Of a stretch of 64,000 nt of DNA, positions 12,049-23,461 are shown one piece after another. Made by a program: the position numbers and the translations under genes. A model generated the notes under the pieces. That model did not search any database, was not told where the DNA came from, and was given only the letters and a program-made list of their open reading frames with translations. Position 1 is the stretch's first letter. Every line of letters begins with the position of its first letter. This stretch comes from Acorus gramineus. Its lineage: Eukaryota > Streptophyta > Magnoliopsida > Acorales > Acoraceae. The DNA lies in the NCBI GenBank assembly GCA_030737835.1, contig CM060847.1, positions 20,123,727-20,187,726 of the forward strand, given 5' to 3'.

Positions 12049-12387
12049 GCTCAAAAACGAAAGGGGTGGGTTCTCAAGGTGACATGCCATCCTTTTATAG
12101 TGGGGGTGGGTTTGCAGGTTTTAAAAAACTAAAGGGATGTGTCAGATAATGGGGTGAGGTGAATAGCTTAAAGGGTGAAAATAACGATGCCCCGTTCCCA
12201 AAAGAACCCAAACCCTATAAGAAGAAACCTTCTCATTGTCTCCTTCCCCAATAATCACAACTCATCTTTTTCATTTTTTTAATCAACACAAAAGACAAAT
12301 TAAGGGAAAGAGAAAAACAATGACCTTCACAAGTACCTCAAAAAAATAATAATTTGGCAACACATATTTATGAGATGAGCGGACGCA
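10877..12387. other. Intergenic region with a GA microsatellite
   Basis: No gene is supported. There is a GA tract at 12012-12041 and a short direct duplication near 11520-11595 (CACCGATATTxCCACCCACAT twice). Words such as GTGAGATCAAAxxCATTC recur at 11642 and 11754. Open frames over 11818-12132 are produced by the microsatellite. Confidence 0.4.
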
Positions 12388-14504
12388 TGTGAAGGGCAAT
12401 TTCATAATTTCACGGAATCCATAGGTATAACAGAAGGTGAAGTTAGTGGCTAATATTCATTTACAGAGGGTCACTTGAGGCTTCCGTACGTGATGAAGGA
12501 AAAGAAAAATGTGGAAGCTTTGTGAAGCAATTTTCACATAGCACTAGGTAAAGATTCTCATTCTTTTATCGTTGTTCTTCGTTTAGGATTGTTCTATTTC
12601 AATTTTAAATCAAAATTGTGATTTGGGGTTGAAATATGAATATGTTTTTGAGATTGAATAAATATGAATTAGAGAGTTATTTTTTTTTAACAATTTAGGG
12701 TTTGTAGTGGGGATGTCCTGTTTGTTATGGAGATTTGAGAATTGCTTGAATAATGGGGTATGGTTTGGTATCTGATTGAGATTATATTTTTATCAGTGGG
12801 TTTCCCTCTGCGTCATTTAGAAGCTAGATTAGGGTGAGTTCAGCTTGAGATTGTGAATTTCTAGGTAAGTTACCCGACATTTGCTTGTTCCATTCCATTC
12901 CACGCTTTATTGTTATTATTACTGTTTGGTTGCTATTTGGAAATTCAGATTAATTATGTTGTTATGCTTCTTGAGATATGTCTATTGTGAAGACGTGCTT
13001 CATTATTGTTGTGATCATGTAATTATTCGAGATTCTGAAATATTCATATCATTGTCCTATTTATTTCTTGAAAATGTTCATTATTGGAACTTGTTCTTTA
13101 TTAATCACTATTATTATTATTTTGAGTTTTCAGGTTATTCCTTATTTTATTATCGCTTGATATTTTTTATCATTGATTCTCGTGAATCTATAATTGATTT
13201 GTGAGCATTGTGAGCCTTCTTTGATCTTATTCTCTACATCCTAGTTATTCAATATTTTCCTATGATCAACATGGTTGTACAATCTGACCATGGAGCCTTG
13301 TGGTGTGTTTGGTATTGTCACTTTTTAATTACCTTTTGTGTGCTTGGAGATGGATGACCATATACTATACATCATTGGTTGAGGATTACCTCCCCAGCGG
13401 GCATGAGTACATACGGGGCCTGTAGGGGGACTTGGAGATATACCTTACCATGCCTGGACATTTGGAGGGCTAGGTATCGATCCTGTGGTGGACGTGCGAA
13501 GGGCCACAAACGAGGTATATATATTGTGGACATCTCAGATGATGGGGATCGAGATGGGGGTCAAGATGGTCATCCTTGCGCTCTGGATGTTAAGGGGCCA
13601 GAGTTGCGATTCCTTATCATTCTTAGCATTGCGGACGTTTCGAGGGCCACAACGTGTGTTATTGATATTATTGGCATTATTCAAATTGGTGTGATTAAAT
13701 ATTAGGTGTGATTTTAGAGTATCTACTCTCAGTCCATGGGTGATGCACCTTGATGATATTTATTGACATTATTGATTGTGACGTGTTAGTCTGAGCCATT
13801 TGTTTCCTATTTCGTTGGTGTTTACATATCAGCGATGTTATTGTTCTCCGCTATTCAAATTGGTGTGATTAAATATTAGGTGTGATTTTAGAGTATATAC
13901 TCTCAGTCCATGGGTGATGCATCTTGATGATATTTATTGACATTATTGATTGTGACGTGTTAGTCTGAGCCATTTGTTTCCTATTTCGTTGGTGTTTACA
14001 TATCAGCGATGTTATTGTTCTCCGCTGATGATCATATAGTGATTTTATTTGCTATTCATGCTTCGGCTTGGTGTTTATTGAGATTATTGAGCTTAATTGA
14101 TTATGTTTTACTTTGTGGTTCCGTATGCGTAGAATGTTTGGGTTACTTACCGAGTACATTTCGCTCATTCCATTCTCTTTCTTCCTATTTTTGTAGAATA
14201 GAGGCTGGGGTTTCTAGGCTTTGGATTTGGTCTTCTTTTGGTGTCATGTCCAGCTGCTGATCGGTATATATTTTGATGTTGTGGATATATACATGATCAT
14301 TTAGGTAGAGGTGGTCTAGCAAACCATGTTTGTGTTATAGTGCTTTAGATGTATGGATAACTATATATGAGATGTGTTAGATGCTCTATTGACTGCTTAA
14401 ACTTTTCTGGGTGTTGTGATATTGTGATTATAGATATCTAGTCGATTATATTTTATCAGGCGGGTGACGTGCACTCGCCAGGGTTTTGGGCGCGGGCCAT
14501 CACA
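12388..14504 (-). mobile_element. Probable solo LTR of a Ty3/Gypsy (Tekay/Del-like) retrotransposon
   Basis: Read on the minus strand the block starts TGTGATGGCCCGCGCCCAAA and ends GGCAATTGCCCTTCACA-like at 12388, giving TG...CA ends. Internally it carries the short GC-rich modules (GCGGGCATGAGTAC, GGACATTTGGAGGGCTAGGT, GGACGTGCGAAGGGCCAC) that I associate with long LTRs of this lineage. No gag-pol lies on either side, so a solo LTR is likely. A 5-bp target duplication was not found, so the ends are tentative. It contains a 174-bp tandem duplication. Confidence 0.5.
13679..14026. repeat. 174-bp tandem duplication
   Basis: Copy 1 is 13679-13852 and copy 2 is 13853-14026. They differ at about two positions (ATCTACTC versus ATATACTC, CACCTT versus CATCTT), so the duplication is recent relative to the surrounding decay. 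Confidence 0.9.
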
Positions 14505-14888
14505 AGATAAGTAGATGAAAAGATTGTACCTGTGATGCAAAAATATTGTTAGATGAATAAATATGAATCAAATTGTCTTTGTTTTTGGGGCTTCACTAAA
14601 AATGAAAATTTATAAACAGAGAATGAAAGAAACAAATAAAGAAGAAGAAAGTTTACCGAGCAAAAAAAATAAAAATAAAGAAGTAATTTGTCCCAATGGT
14701 TTTATTACCATTTGAAATTTTTTACAAAGGAAAAAAAGAGAATGATGAGCATTGGACACTCCTTGGGGGAGTCAAATTTGCACCCCCAAAATAGGGATCT
14801 AGTTACAAAGTCTATTAGAGAAGGATTTGAGGGGGGTGCTTTTTATTTTGATGAAGGAATGAATATAAAGAGGTTGTTGGATATGCTC
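14505..14888. other. Spacer, no feature recognised
   Basis: AT-rich sequence without a supported gene. The region near 14765-14885 (GAGTCAAATTTGCACCCCC) may be a MITE fragment. Confidence 0.3.
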
Positions 14889-15165
14889 TAAAGAGCGCTA
14901 TTACATTCGACCCATTTTATAGCGTCTTTTATAGTCCCATATATCTTGGCCACATGCGCTCACTATAACGAGATACATATCTTATTTAAATTTTTTTACA
15001 CATTCTATGAATGAGTCCATACAATTTATAGAGTTTATACTTCATTATTTATAAAAATATATACCTCATTATATGAGATATGCCATTTAAAAAAAATAAA
15101 ACAAAAGTGTGCGGACTTCATTTGCGGTTGAAAATGGGGTTGTGTCTAACATTTTCTTAAAACTA
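14889..15165. mobile_element. M1-family MITE-like copy
   Basis: The left end AAGAGCGCTATTACATTCG and the right end GGGGTTGTGTCTAACATTTT are the two family termini. The core has TATACCTCATTATATGAGAT. The reverse orientation of its right end matches the GATATACACAACCCC start of the 31347 copy. Confidence 0.55.
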
Positions 15166-17074
15166 AATCAGTTTGCACATCACCATTTGCATATCTCACA
15201 TTCTATTGTTGCTGCTGCATCAACTTTGCATACTCACCTTATATACATCGCACCTCCACTTTGCACACTCCTGCATATCTCTCCCTACCTCTATACATGC
15301 TATTTTTATTCATGATTTAAACTCACCACTTGACGCAAGATAAGATGATGAGGAGCGGGCAAACTTGACCATCGTTATCCCTCTCCCACCACATCCGCTT
15401 CCCTCTCCTTCTTACTCGTGGCTCAGGTTGTTTGGGTTGAACATTGTCGTTGCTTGAGAAAAGATTTGAACATTGTTATAGCTCGAGAGAAGATTTGAAT
15501 ATTGTCACGACTCAGGTTTGTTGAGGTAACATATATTAGATGGTACTAAAAAACGAACTGACGATATTGTGAAGATCATCGAAAGAGTTGCCGGAGAGCA
15601 GGAAATGATCGCCTCAGATGGAGAAGAAGGACATGATTTTGACACCGATGTGATGCTTGTTAAAAATGCTCTAGTCAGAAATTTTACTCTTCTTGGAAAA
15701 GAAAGAAAGATTAATTAAAAAAAAAAATCAGAGAATGAATCTCATGCTTCAATTTTGGGGTATAGATATCTATTTATAGATGAATTTTGGCATGTCAAGT
15801 ACTTTGATAACGTGATCATATTTTCATTTGTCTTGTTACGGTGAAGTCACATGTACAAAATCTGGAGATTAATTAAACACATGTCAAAAGATGGGGTCCA
15901 CCATACTTTAGGACTTCTTCACCCAAGTAATTTTTGTCCACCATCCAGGAATTGTAAAACAATAGATTTAATTTTGGATTGATATCTAGTATATGTTTTT
16001 TTCATTGGTTTTTGTTGTCACATAATATGTTTTATTTTTTTGTGTTATAATTGGTATGAAAATTGTTTGAAAAAAATAAAAAATATATTGTGTGATTTCT
16101 AAATGAAAAAATTGTCTAGATTTAGGATTATGTTCAAATATTTATAGATGATGCATGCAAACAAATTTATGGTGGTTATTTTCTACTTAAAATGATAAAT
16201 CTTGTTTTAGTGTTTAGTTCTAGCTACAAATGAGGATGAAAAACTTGTTTCAATAGTTGGTCGACACAGTCGAGCTATATACCACATCTATTGTAAGGAT
16301 TATTTTTCCTCTTGTTGTTTTTTTAAATAATGTTAGACAGTAATGCGTAGATATTCAATTGTTGTGAGAAAATGATTGTGTGATTTTCTAATTCAACAAA
16401 TATATTTCCACAACTTATGCAATCACTAGGATGTGAAAGAAAGAAGAGAGGTTAATTCTTTTCTTTTGCAACTTCTAATATCTATTGATGTAATGTTTAG
16501 TGAGAAAAGATATCTATGATTTGTTATGAAAGTCTACAAAGAAGTAGCGAGACATGCTCAGGATATCAAAGTATTAAAAGCTATCTTTTAATTGAATAAG
16601 TTCCAATAATGCAATATTTTGTTATTGTAATTCCTAAAAGAAATTAAGATCTTGATTTCAATACTGCAAAAAATCTTTTATATCCTTCTTCTCCACAAAA
16701 CTAAATGCAATTCATTAACAATAATCATACAAGTAAATTCTCAATGACATACATCTTGATCAAATTTTTAACTTGCAACATGACCCTGAATAATATATAT
16801 TTTTTTTGTTTGGCCTATGCTTCTATATAAATGTTTATTTTGCTTTTTCAAATGTTTGTTAAATGTTTTTGTTCTCATATAATATTTACATTTTGCATGA
16901 GAAGCTTTAGGTTTGTATCGCATTGTGTAATCCGACCCTCAACCCGAACTCATTTTGAATTGGGTTTGAGTTTTACGTTTGAATTGAATAGACATTTAAT
17001 TACTAAAATCAGAAACCCTCTATAAAATAAGTCAAGTTATGATCATAATCTATAGAAAAATGATGCATCCAACC
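15166..17074. other. Intergenic AT-rich region, one unidentified open stretch
   Basis: No gene is supported. An ATG-less open stretch of about 60 codons at 15541-15717 (+) reads GTKKRTDDIVKIIERVAGEQ and so on to a stop, with normal-looking composition. It may be a pseudogene scrap, but I do not recognise it. Confidence 0.25.
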
Positions 17075-17283
17075 TTATGCAGCTCCATCTACAACTCACA
17101 ACTATTTTAGTTTTTTTTTTTTAAATATATATATATTTGTCTAATAAAATATACACCGTCATTAAATGTATATGATTTTTTTTTCTAAAAAATAATTTTT
17201 TAATATTTATACATTGTATTAAAACAATATACATTTATACAAGTGACTGGAAGATGATAAAACAGATTGAGTGTATCAGCAAA
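17075..17283. mobile_element. Diverged M1-family MITE-like copy
   Basis: The core GTCTAATAAAATATACACC and the right end GATTGAGTGTATCAGC match the family end GTGTATCAGCGCTCTT. The left end is degraded. It lies about 170 bp upstream of the likely leader of the MEE22 homologue. Confidence 0.4.
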
Positions 17284-17573
17284 GTAGCCCATGTCAAAAG
17301 AGTTGGGTTGAGCCAGTTTGAACCCACCCCAACACTATCCCGCACGTGCAGCGCACGTGCGAGAACCGACCCTTTTTGAGTGTCACCATAAACCCTAGTT
17401 TGAACCGAAAAGACGGACAGAAATCTCAAAAATAAGAACAAAAATCAGGTTTTCAATGTCGTCATCGGGAGCCGTCGCTGCTTCACTGCCGGCAACACAC
17501 GCAAAACCCTAACCCTAGATTCTCAACCCCTTAGAACCCTAACACCGACGCTTTCCCAGTAGTCCTCCAAATC
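17284..17573 (+). promoter_or_regulatory. Promoter/5' leader of the MEE22 homologue: telo-box and uORF
   Basis: An AAACCCTAA telo-box lies at 17504-17512, embedded in AAAACCCTAACCCTAG, a common element of promoters active in dividing cells. An 18-codon upstream ORF starts at ATG 17456 and its TAA stop (17510-17512) is the end of the telo-box. There is no convincing TATA box near it. The transcription start is not determined. Confidence 0.5.
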
Positions 17574-18850
17574 ATGGCGGCCGATGTGGTCTCCGATGTC
17601 TCCCAAACGAAATGCTGTTGCGACGCGGTACCTCCTCTCGATTCCTTTCGATTCGAACTTTTTCTTTGATGCTTTTATTACTCATGATTCTCGGTTCTGA
17701 CGCTTTCTTGGTGTCTGTGTCACCAGTTGAAGAAGAAGTGCGCGGAGCTTAATAAGGGGAGGGGTTACTTGAGGGATGCCATTAGACTCCTCGAAGAGCA
17801 AGTCAAAGTGAAGGACGATGAGATTGCCGTTCTCAAGAAAGGTAAGCGATGCCTCCTATGGAGAGATTTTTCTAAAGCTGTATTTGATCGGTGACTGGTT
17901 CATTCAGATTTCTTCCTCTTTCAAACATTGAATTGTAAGTGTGATAAAAAAAGTTTGCTTTTTCGTAGGAAATATGGACTATCCTTAAAATTCTGTGTTG
18001 ATTTGTTGTTTTGATAGGATTATCTGTTCGTGTTTTCAGTTGCTATGTTTTATTGCAAGGAAAAAGCTGCTTTTCCCCAGATCTATAACTGAAGTTAATA
18101 CCCAAAAGCTATAAGCCAAAAATCTCAAAACATATGTACAGCTGATTTTTTGGCCAAATGTTATTCTGCCCATTAATTGGTACCAAACAAGCATAGGAGA
18201 ATTTCTCAGTTTTTTTTAATTTATTTTTTTTATTTTTTTTACAGATTTTTTGATTTCTTAGTGGTGGTTAATAAGCAAATTGCTTTCAATATTCCATGGT
18301 TCGAAGGTTTCTATTTCATGAAATACTGTGAATTTTATGAATGGTGGCAGGTTTTCCTGATGGTTGCTTTATGGATCCCTTTTTAGGTTATAGAATAACA
18401 TTTAAAGCCACTGCCATAAATAAGGGCCTCCCTTGTGTCTACTCCCAGCTTCATTCTTCAGTTTAGTGATTTGTTTTCCAGCCTTCAAGATATGCTTGCA
18501 CCAGTCTTTCAGTAAGTAGCCTAGATGAAACAATGTGTTGGCAACATTACAGTTCTTTATACAATGCTTATTTTGTACAAAAGCTTTTTATTTGTAGTTT
18601 TCCAGATAGCCCAACAAACAGCTTGTGTTATAATGGTGATGAACTTATATTATACGCTTCTGTCATCCTTTTTTACTGAGTTGAAAAACTTTTCATCATA
18701 CAATTAATAGAGGTAAGGCTGATTGGTTTCCCCTGTTCTCTGCATCATAACCTAAATACTTCTGATGAAGATGCTGTCACAAACAGATGCTCATTTGATT
18801 CAAAATTTGATTGAGACAACAACATTCACTCATTGCTACTTTAATTAATC

Positions 18851-18932
<82 letters not shown>

Positions 18933-21900
18933 ACACCCCCCCCCCCCCCTTTCACCACACCCCCACCCCCCCCCCTCCCCCCCCCCCCACCCCATGTTCA
19001 AGGCTAGTTTTTAGCTGCCCGATCTGTGGTTATAGCTGGATAAACTAAATGTCATATGCGACATATAAGAATCCAATTCCTTTTTTTTTCTCTCATTTAT
19101 GCGGTTTCTCTTGCTTCTCTTCAAGTGTGGAGCTCAACAAAAACAATGGAAATGTGTTCAGCATTTGTCAAGGTGATATTGTATTACAAACGAATGTTAT
19201 TTTCTTTATATCATTTGATCATGAAGCCGATTCGTTAGAAATTGTTAATAATATGCTTTGATAGTTTTTGTTTGAAATAAAGGTGGGTGACTACCAGCAC
19301 ACCACCTGAAGTTATAGTAATCAGATGATAGGATCCAAACACGTAAAGGGCAGTAAAGACCCAAATCCTCCAAAGCAACAAACAGAAAAAATGGAATAAG
19401 AAAAGGTTGGAGTTGGAGTTGAGCAGTCTTCAAAAAAAAAAAAAAAAAAAAAAAACTGAATTGAAAAATAAAATCATTAGAAGATGCTTTGATGATGTTA
19501 ATAATGGTGATCAACAAGGTGATTCCTGTTCTTTTTTTATTTATTAATTGCTATTGCTTCTTGTGATTTATTTTGTTTTGTCCCTATGCAGTATGTTTGA
19601 AGCATATCTGACTTCTGTTGGTGCATGTTTTTCCCAGCTTATGAGGAGCAGCTTGCACGGGCGAAACTAGAGAAAGAAAGCAGGCAGTATGACTTCAACA
19701 GAAAATCTGAGATGGAGAAGGAGATCTCTGACCTGAAGGCAGAGATTACTTCAATGAAGAGTAGTGTGGTCTCAGGAGGGGAGGCTGAAGTAAACAGACT
19801 TAAAAATCTTCTGGAGAAAGAGAAAAATAGGGCAGAGGCTGAGAGGAGGAAGGCTGAGGAAGAGAAGAAGGAAGTTGTTAAAGCATTGGAGCTGGTGAAG
19901 TTGCAACAGAACAAGGTGGAAGAAAAATCTTGGACGGAATCTGATAGGAGGGAAATTGAGGCAGAAGTAAAAGGACTCAAAGAACTTCTTGAGAAAGAGA
20001 AAAAGAGAGGAGATTCTAATAGGAAAAAAGCTGAGCTGGAGAAGAAGAAGAAAGCTTCTGAAGCTTTGAAGCTAGTTGAAATTGAGAAGATCAAGGCTGT
20101 CGAAGAGAAGAAGCTTCTGGATACGGAGAGGAGGGGCGCTGAGGAGTGCAGGGTTTTATTGGAAAAAATGAAGGCTGAAGCCAGTGAAAGTAGAGAACAT
20201 ATGGCTATTGAGAAATTGAAAGTGGAAAATGCAGAAAGAAAATTTAAAACTGAAAGACAGAGGGCTGATAGAGAAAAGAAGCGTGCAGATTTGGAGATGA
20301 CTAAAGCAGGAGAACAGAGGAGGCTTGCAGAAGCTGCCAAGAAGAAAGAATTGGATGAAAAATCCCGTGCTGGTGATCTCTCTCAACAATTGGAAGTGGA
20401 GAGGCAAAGGAGAAAGGAACTGGAGAAGGAAATTCAGAAAATTTCACCTGGGAAAATGGACAAGGATCGTTCATGTGAATTTAAGAAGTGTCAACCTAAT
20501 GGTGACGTGAATATTAACTCTGATGATACAAAAGTTTTGAAAAAGCTACTGAAGCTGGAAAAGAGAAAAGGGAAGCATGCCAGGAGCTTGGCTAAGCTAG
20601 AGAAAGCACAGAAGTGTTTGTTAAAGAAAGAGATACTTCTCATAAAGCAGGATTTCCTGAATCTCTCAAACCGCTTAAGTATGCTTGACTGCTGTTGGTC
20701 TATGGATGTTGAAGGTATAGACGGTATGAAGGTTGGTATTGGATTTCCAAAATTTTGAATCAAATATATTTCACTTGATAATATTTTCCTCTGTGATCTT
20801 AATTATTTTGTATCTTTTTCTTCTGTCATCCTAATTTTTTTAGATGCATTTCGTGGTGGAAAGTTATTTGTGTTCCTTTTCTGTATCTTACAATTATAAC
20901 ATTTTTATTTTGCAGATTGGCAGCTTATCAAAGGTTGGCGCCTTGAGTGCTAGAAACAACCCATGCATTGTTGAAGCATTCGATCTTAAGCATCAAAGTG
21001 AGAATGGATTATTGAAAAGTCATAATGCTTCCTTGGATGCTCTTGACTTTTCAGGCGCGGCAAGAGCACTTATTCAGCCTTCATTTGCACTTCCTGGAGG
21101 GACCTGCGCCAAGGCAACATCAGGTATTAGTTTTGAATCAGAGTCTCTGGTTGGAGGTTCTACCAGAAACAAGTCACAAAATTCTGCCAAATGTTCAACT
21201 AGCGCATCTTTTTCTGATAGACAGTTGGTGGACTCACAGGGAAGGGGTAGTTTCTCTGTTACCACATCAACCACATTGGTAGAAGATAACTCAAACAAGA
21301 AGCCAGATTTCATACATTCTTTGCGTAAAATGGATGTACTAGCCCAGAGTGAAAATATTGGGTTGGCACCTGATATTGTCGACAAAGGTCCTGTTGATGG
21401 AAACCTGGGGACTCCATTCCGGAATTCTACTCTTTTTGATAAAAATGAAGTTGCAGACAAATTGCTTGCACGTAGTAGGAAAAGAAAGAGAGTTCAAAGT
21501 GTTCCAGATACTGGAGTGCAGTTGCAATTAAAGGATCACGATTTGCGTTCAGAGATAGAAAGGAAACTCCATGAACGGAATTGTCTTTTAGATTGTAATG
21601 ATGGCGCTACAAATATAGTTTCTGAAGAATGTGATAAAGTATATGGCAAGAAATGTGGATCAAGGGGGTCGAGAAAGGTGGCTAATGAACAGATATATGC
21701 CAGTCTGCCACATTCTAGGATAAATGACACGCAAAGAGGAGATGGATGGGAAATTGAGGACTGCCAAGCTGCACCCATCCATAGTGGAACATGGCCACCT
21801 GTGAAACAGATGATAGGAAACACATATGTTAGTGATGCAGCTGGATTTGATAGGATTACCCATGATGCGAGCTTTGAGGACTTAGTTAATGGGCATTATA

Positions 21901-22987
21901 TGAAGTTGCTGGAGTTCAATAATGAAGCTGATGAGGAGAAGTATAGGATGGCAATGGAAATGCCCCTTTCACCTACTTTGCCTATAATAGACTCCCCTAG
22001 CCATCAAATATTTGAGGACAAATCTCATTATATGATAGAGGGGTCTTTTGGTAATGAAATGCAATTAGACAGAATCAAGCCTTTAAATGCCTTTGATGTG
22101 ATTGATTTGGAGATTGATTCCAACAAGTCAAAATTAGAAGTATCCAACACCATTGATAATCCATTAATGCCTGAGAGCAAATGTGTCATTCAATCACCAC
22201 ATTGCTTCTGTGATGGTGTTGACGAACAACATGAGCGATATGACAATCCGTCTCCTCTTCCTGTGGATGTTACACCTCTAGCTACTGACAGTATGCATGG
22301 TGTTGGGAGTGATGTGCAAAATGCACATCACACACCCTGCATCTTGCAGTTAAAAGCACTAGGAAGTCAACCGGAGGTGATTCAACATTGCTTGGTGGGT
22401 TCTAAAGGAACGTATTTTGTGCCTGACAACTCTGTTTTAAGGGAAACTAGCATTCCTGGGTTTTCAGGGGATTTGAGCTTTCAATGTCCTACCAGTCCAA
22501 GAGGTACAAGGCCAAAAGAAAGCCTTGTAGCTCCTCAGATGACTGTCCTTTCCTTGCCTCAGAATCAGATTCAAATTGGAGAAAATGAGTTTGACTGTCC
22601 AATTGTTTCTCAATTCACAAGAGTGTGTCCACATGATGAGGACAAGAAATTAGGTATAAAGTTTTGCACTTTTTTATGATGATTTATTTGCTAATCTATA
22701 TCCTTGACTAATTCATTGAAATGGGCAAATTTTTCATAAGTTGCAGAGAGCATCCCCTTATCAACAATTGAGGAGTTGGAAAAAAATTCATGTGATGGCA
22801 TTAATGCGGGCTACTGTGTTGTTTTTCCTTATATGAAGGGAACACAGAGTATAGGGAGGATACTTCAAGCTCTTGACGCCTATACTTGTGGAAACTCTTC
22901 TATTTGTCAGGCCGATTGCCTTGTTACAAATCTTCTGCAGTTTCTTGAGAAAATAGATCTTCTGCCTGAGTAAGTGATTTCATGCAA

Positions 22988-23048
<61 letters not shown>

Positions 23049-23429
23049 AAATGAACTCTGCTGTTTCTTTTCTATCTTGGAAATCTAGTTATACTTTGAC
23101 AAGTAATCTAATTCCATAATTTTACTTGGTTTCAAAGTTTACTCTTTTTGCTTGAGTTATGGGAAAAGGCTGACCTTAATAATTATTTTAAAAAATTTCA
23201 GAGAGAAGGCTTGTATCTTCTTTTCATTGATGCTCTGCAACCTTCTTGCTGTTGCCACTGAAAGTTTCCTTGATGCTGTAATTGAAGATGCTTTCCATAG
23301 CCTCGAGGGCTCCATTTCAGAAATATGCAGTGGTCTGGTCAAAGGTATAGTTTTTTAACATTGTTTATTTTTTTTGTTGATGTATGGGATAATGCTCCCG
23401 TGCCTTTTGCCCTCATGAATGTGTGTTGT

Positions 23430-23461
<32 letters not shown>

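Noticed and set aside
11818..12132. 90-codon frames on both strands
   Set aside because: They are generated by the GA microsatellite and short GC-rich DNA and lack any recognisable domain.
12388..14504. Treating this block as a gene-rich region because of frames at 12881-13705
   Set aside because: The frames are short, overlap each other and lie inside a block with LTR-type ends and modules.
18777..19014. Poly-glycine and poly-proline open frames
   Set aside because: They are produced by the poly-C tract in an intron and have no coding support.
19639..20340. 233-codon minus-strand open frame
   Set aside because: It is the antisense shadow of the coiled-coil exon of the MEE22 homologue; Glu/Lys codons read in reverse as Phe/Ser-rich peptide.
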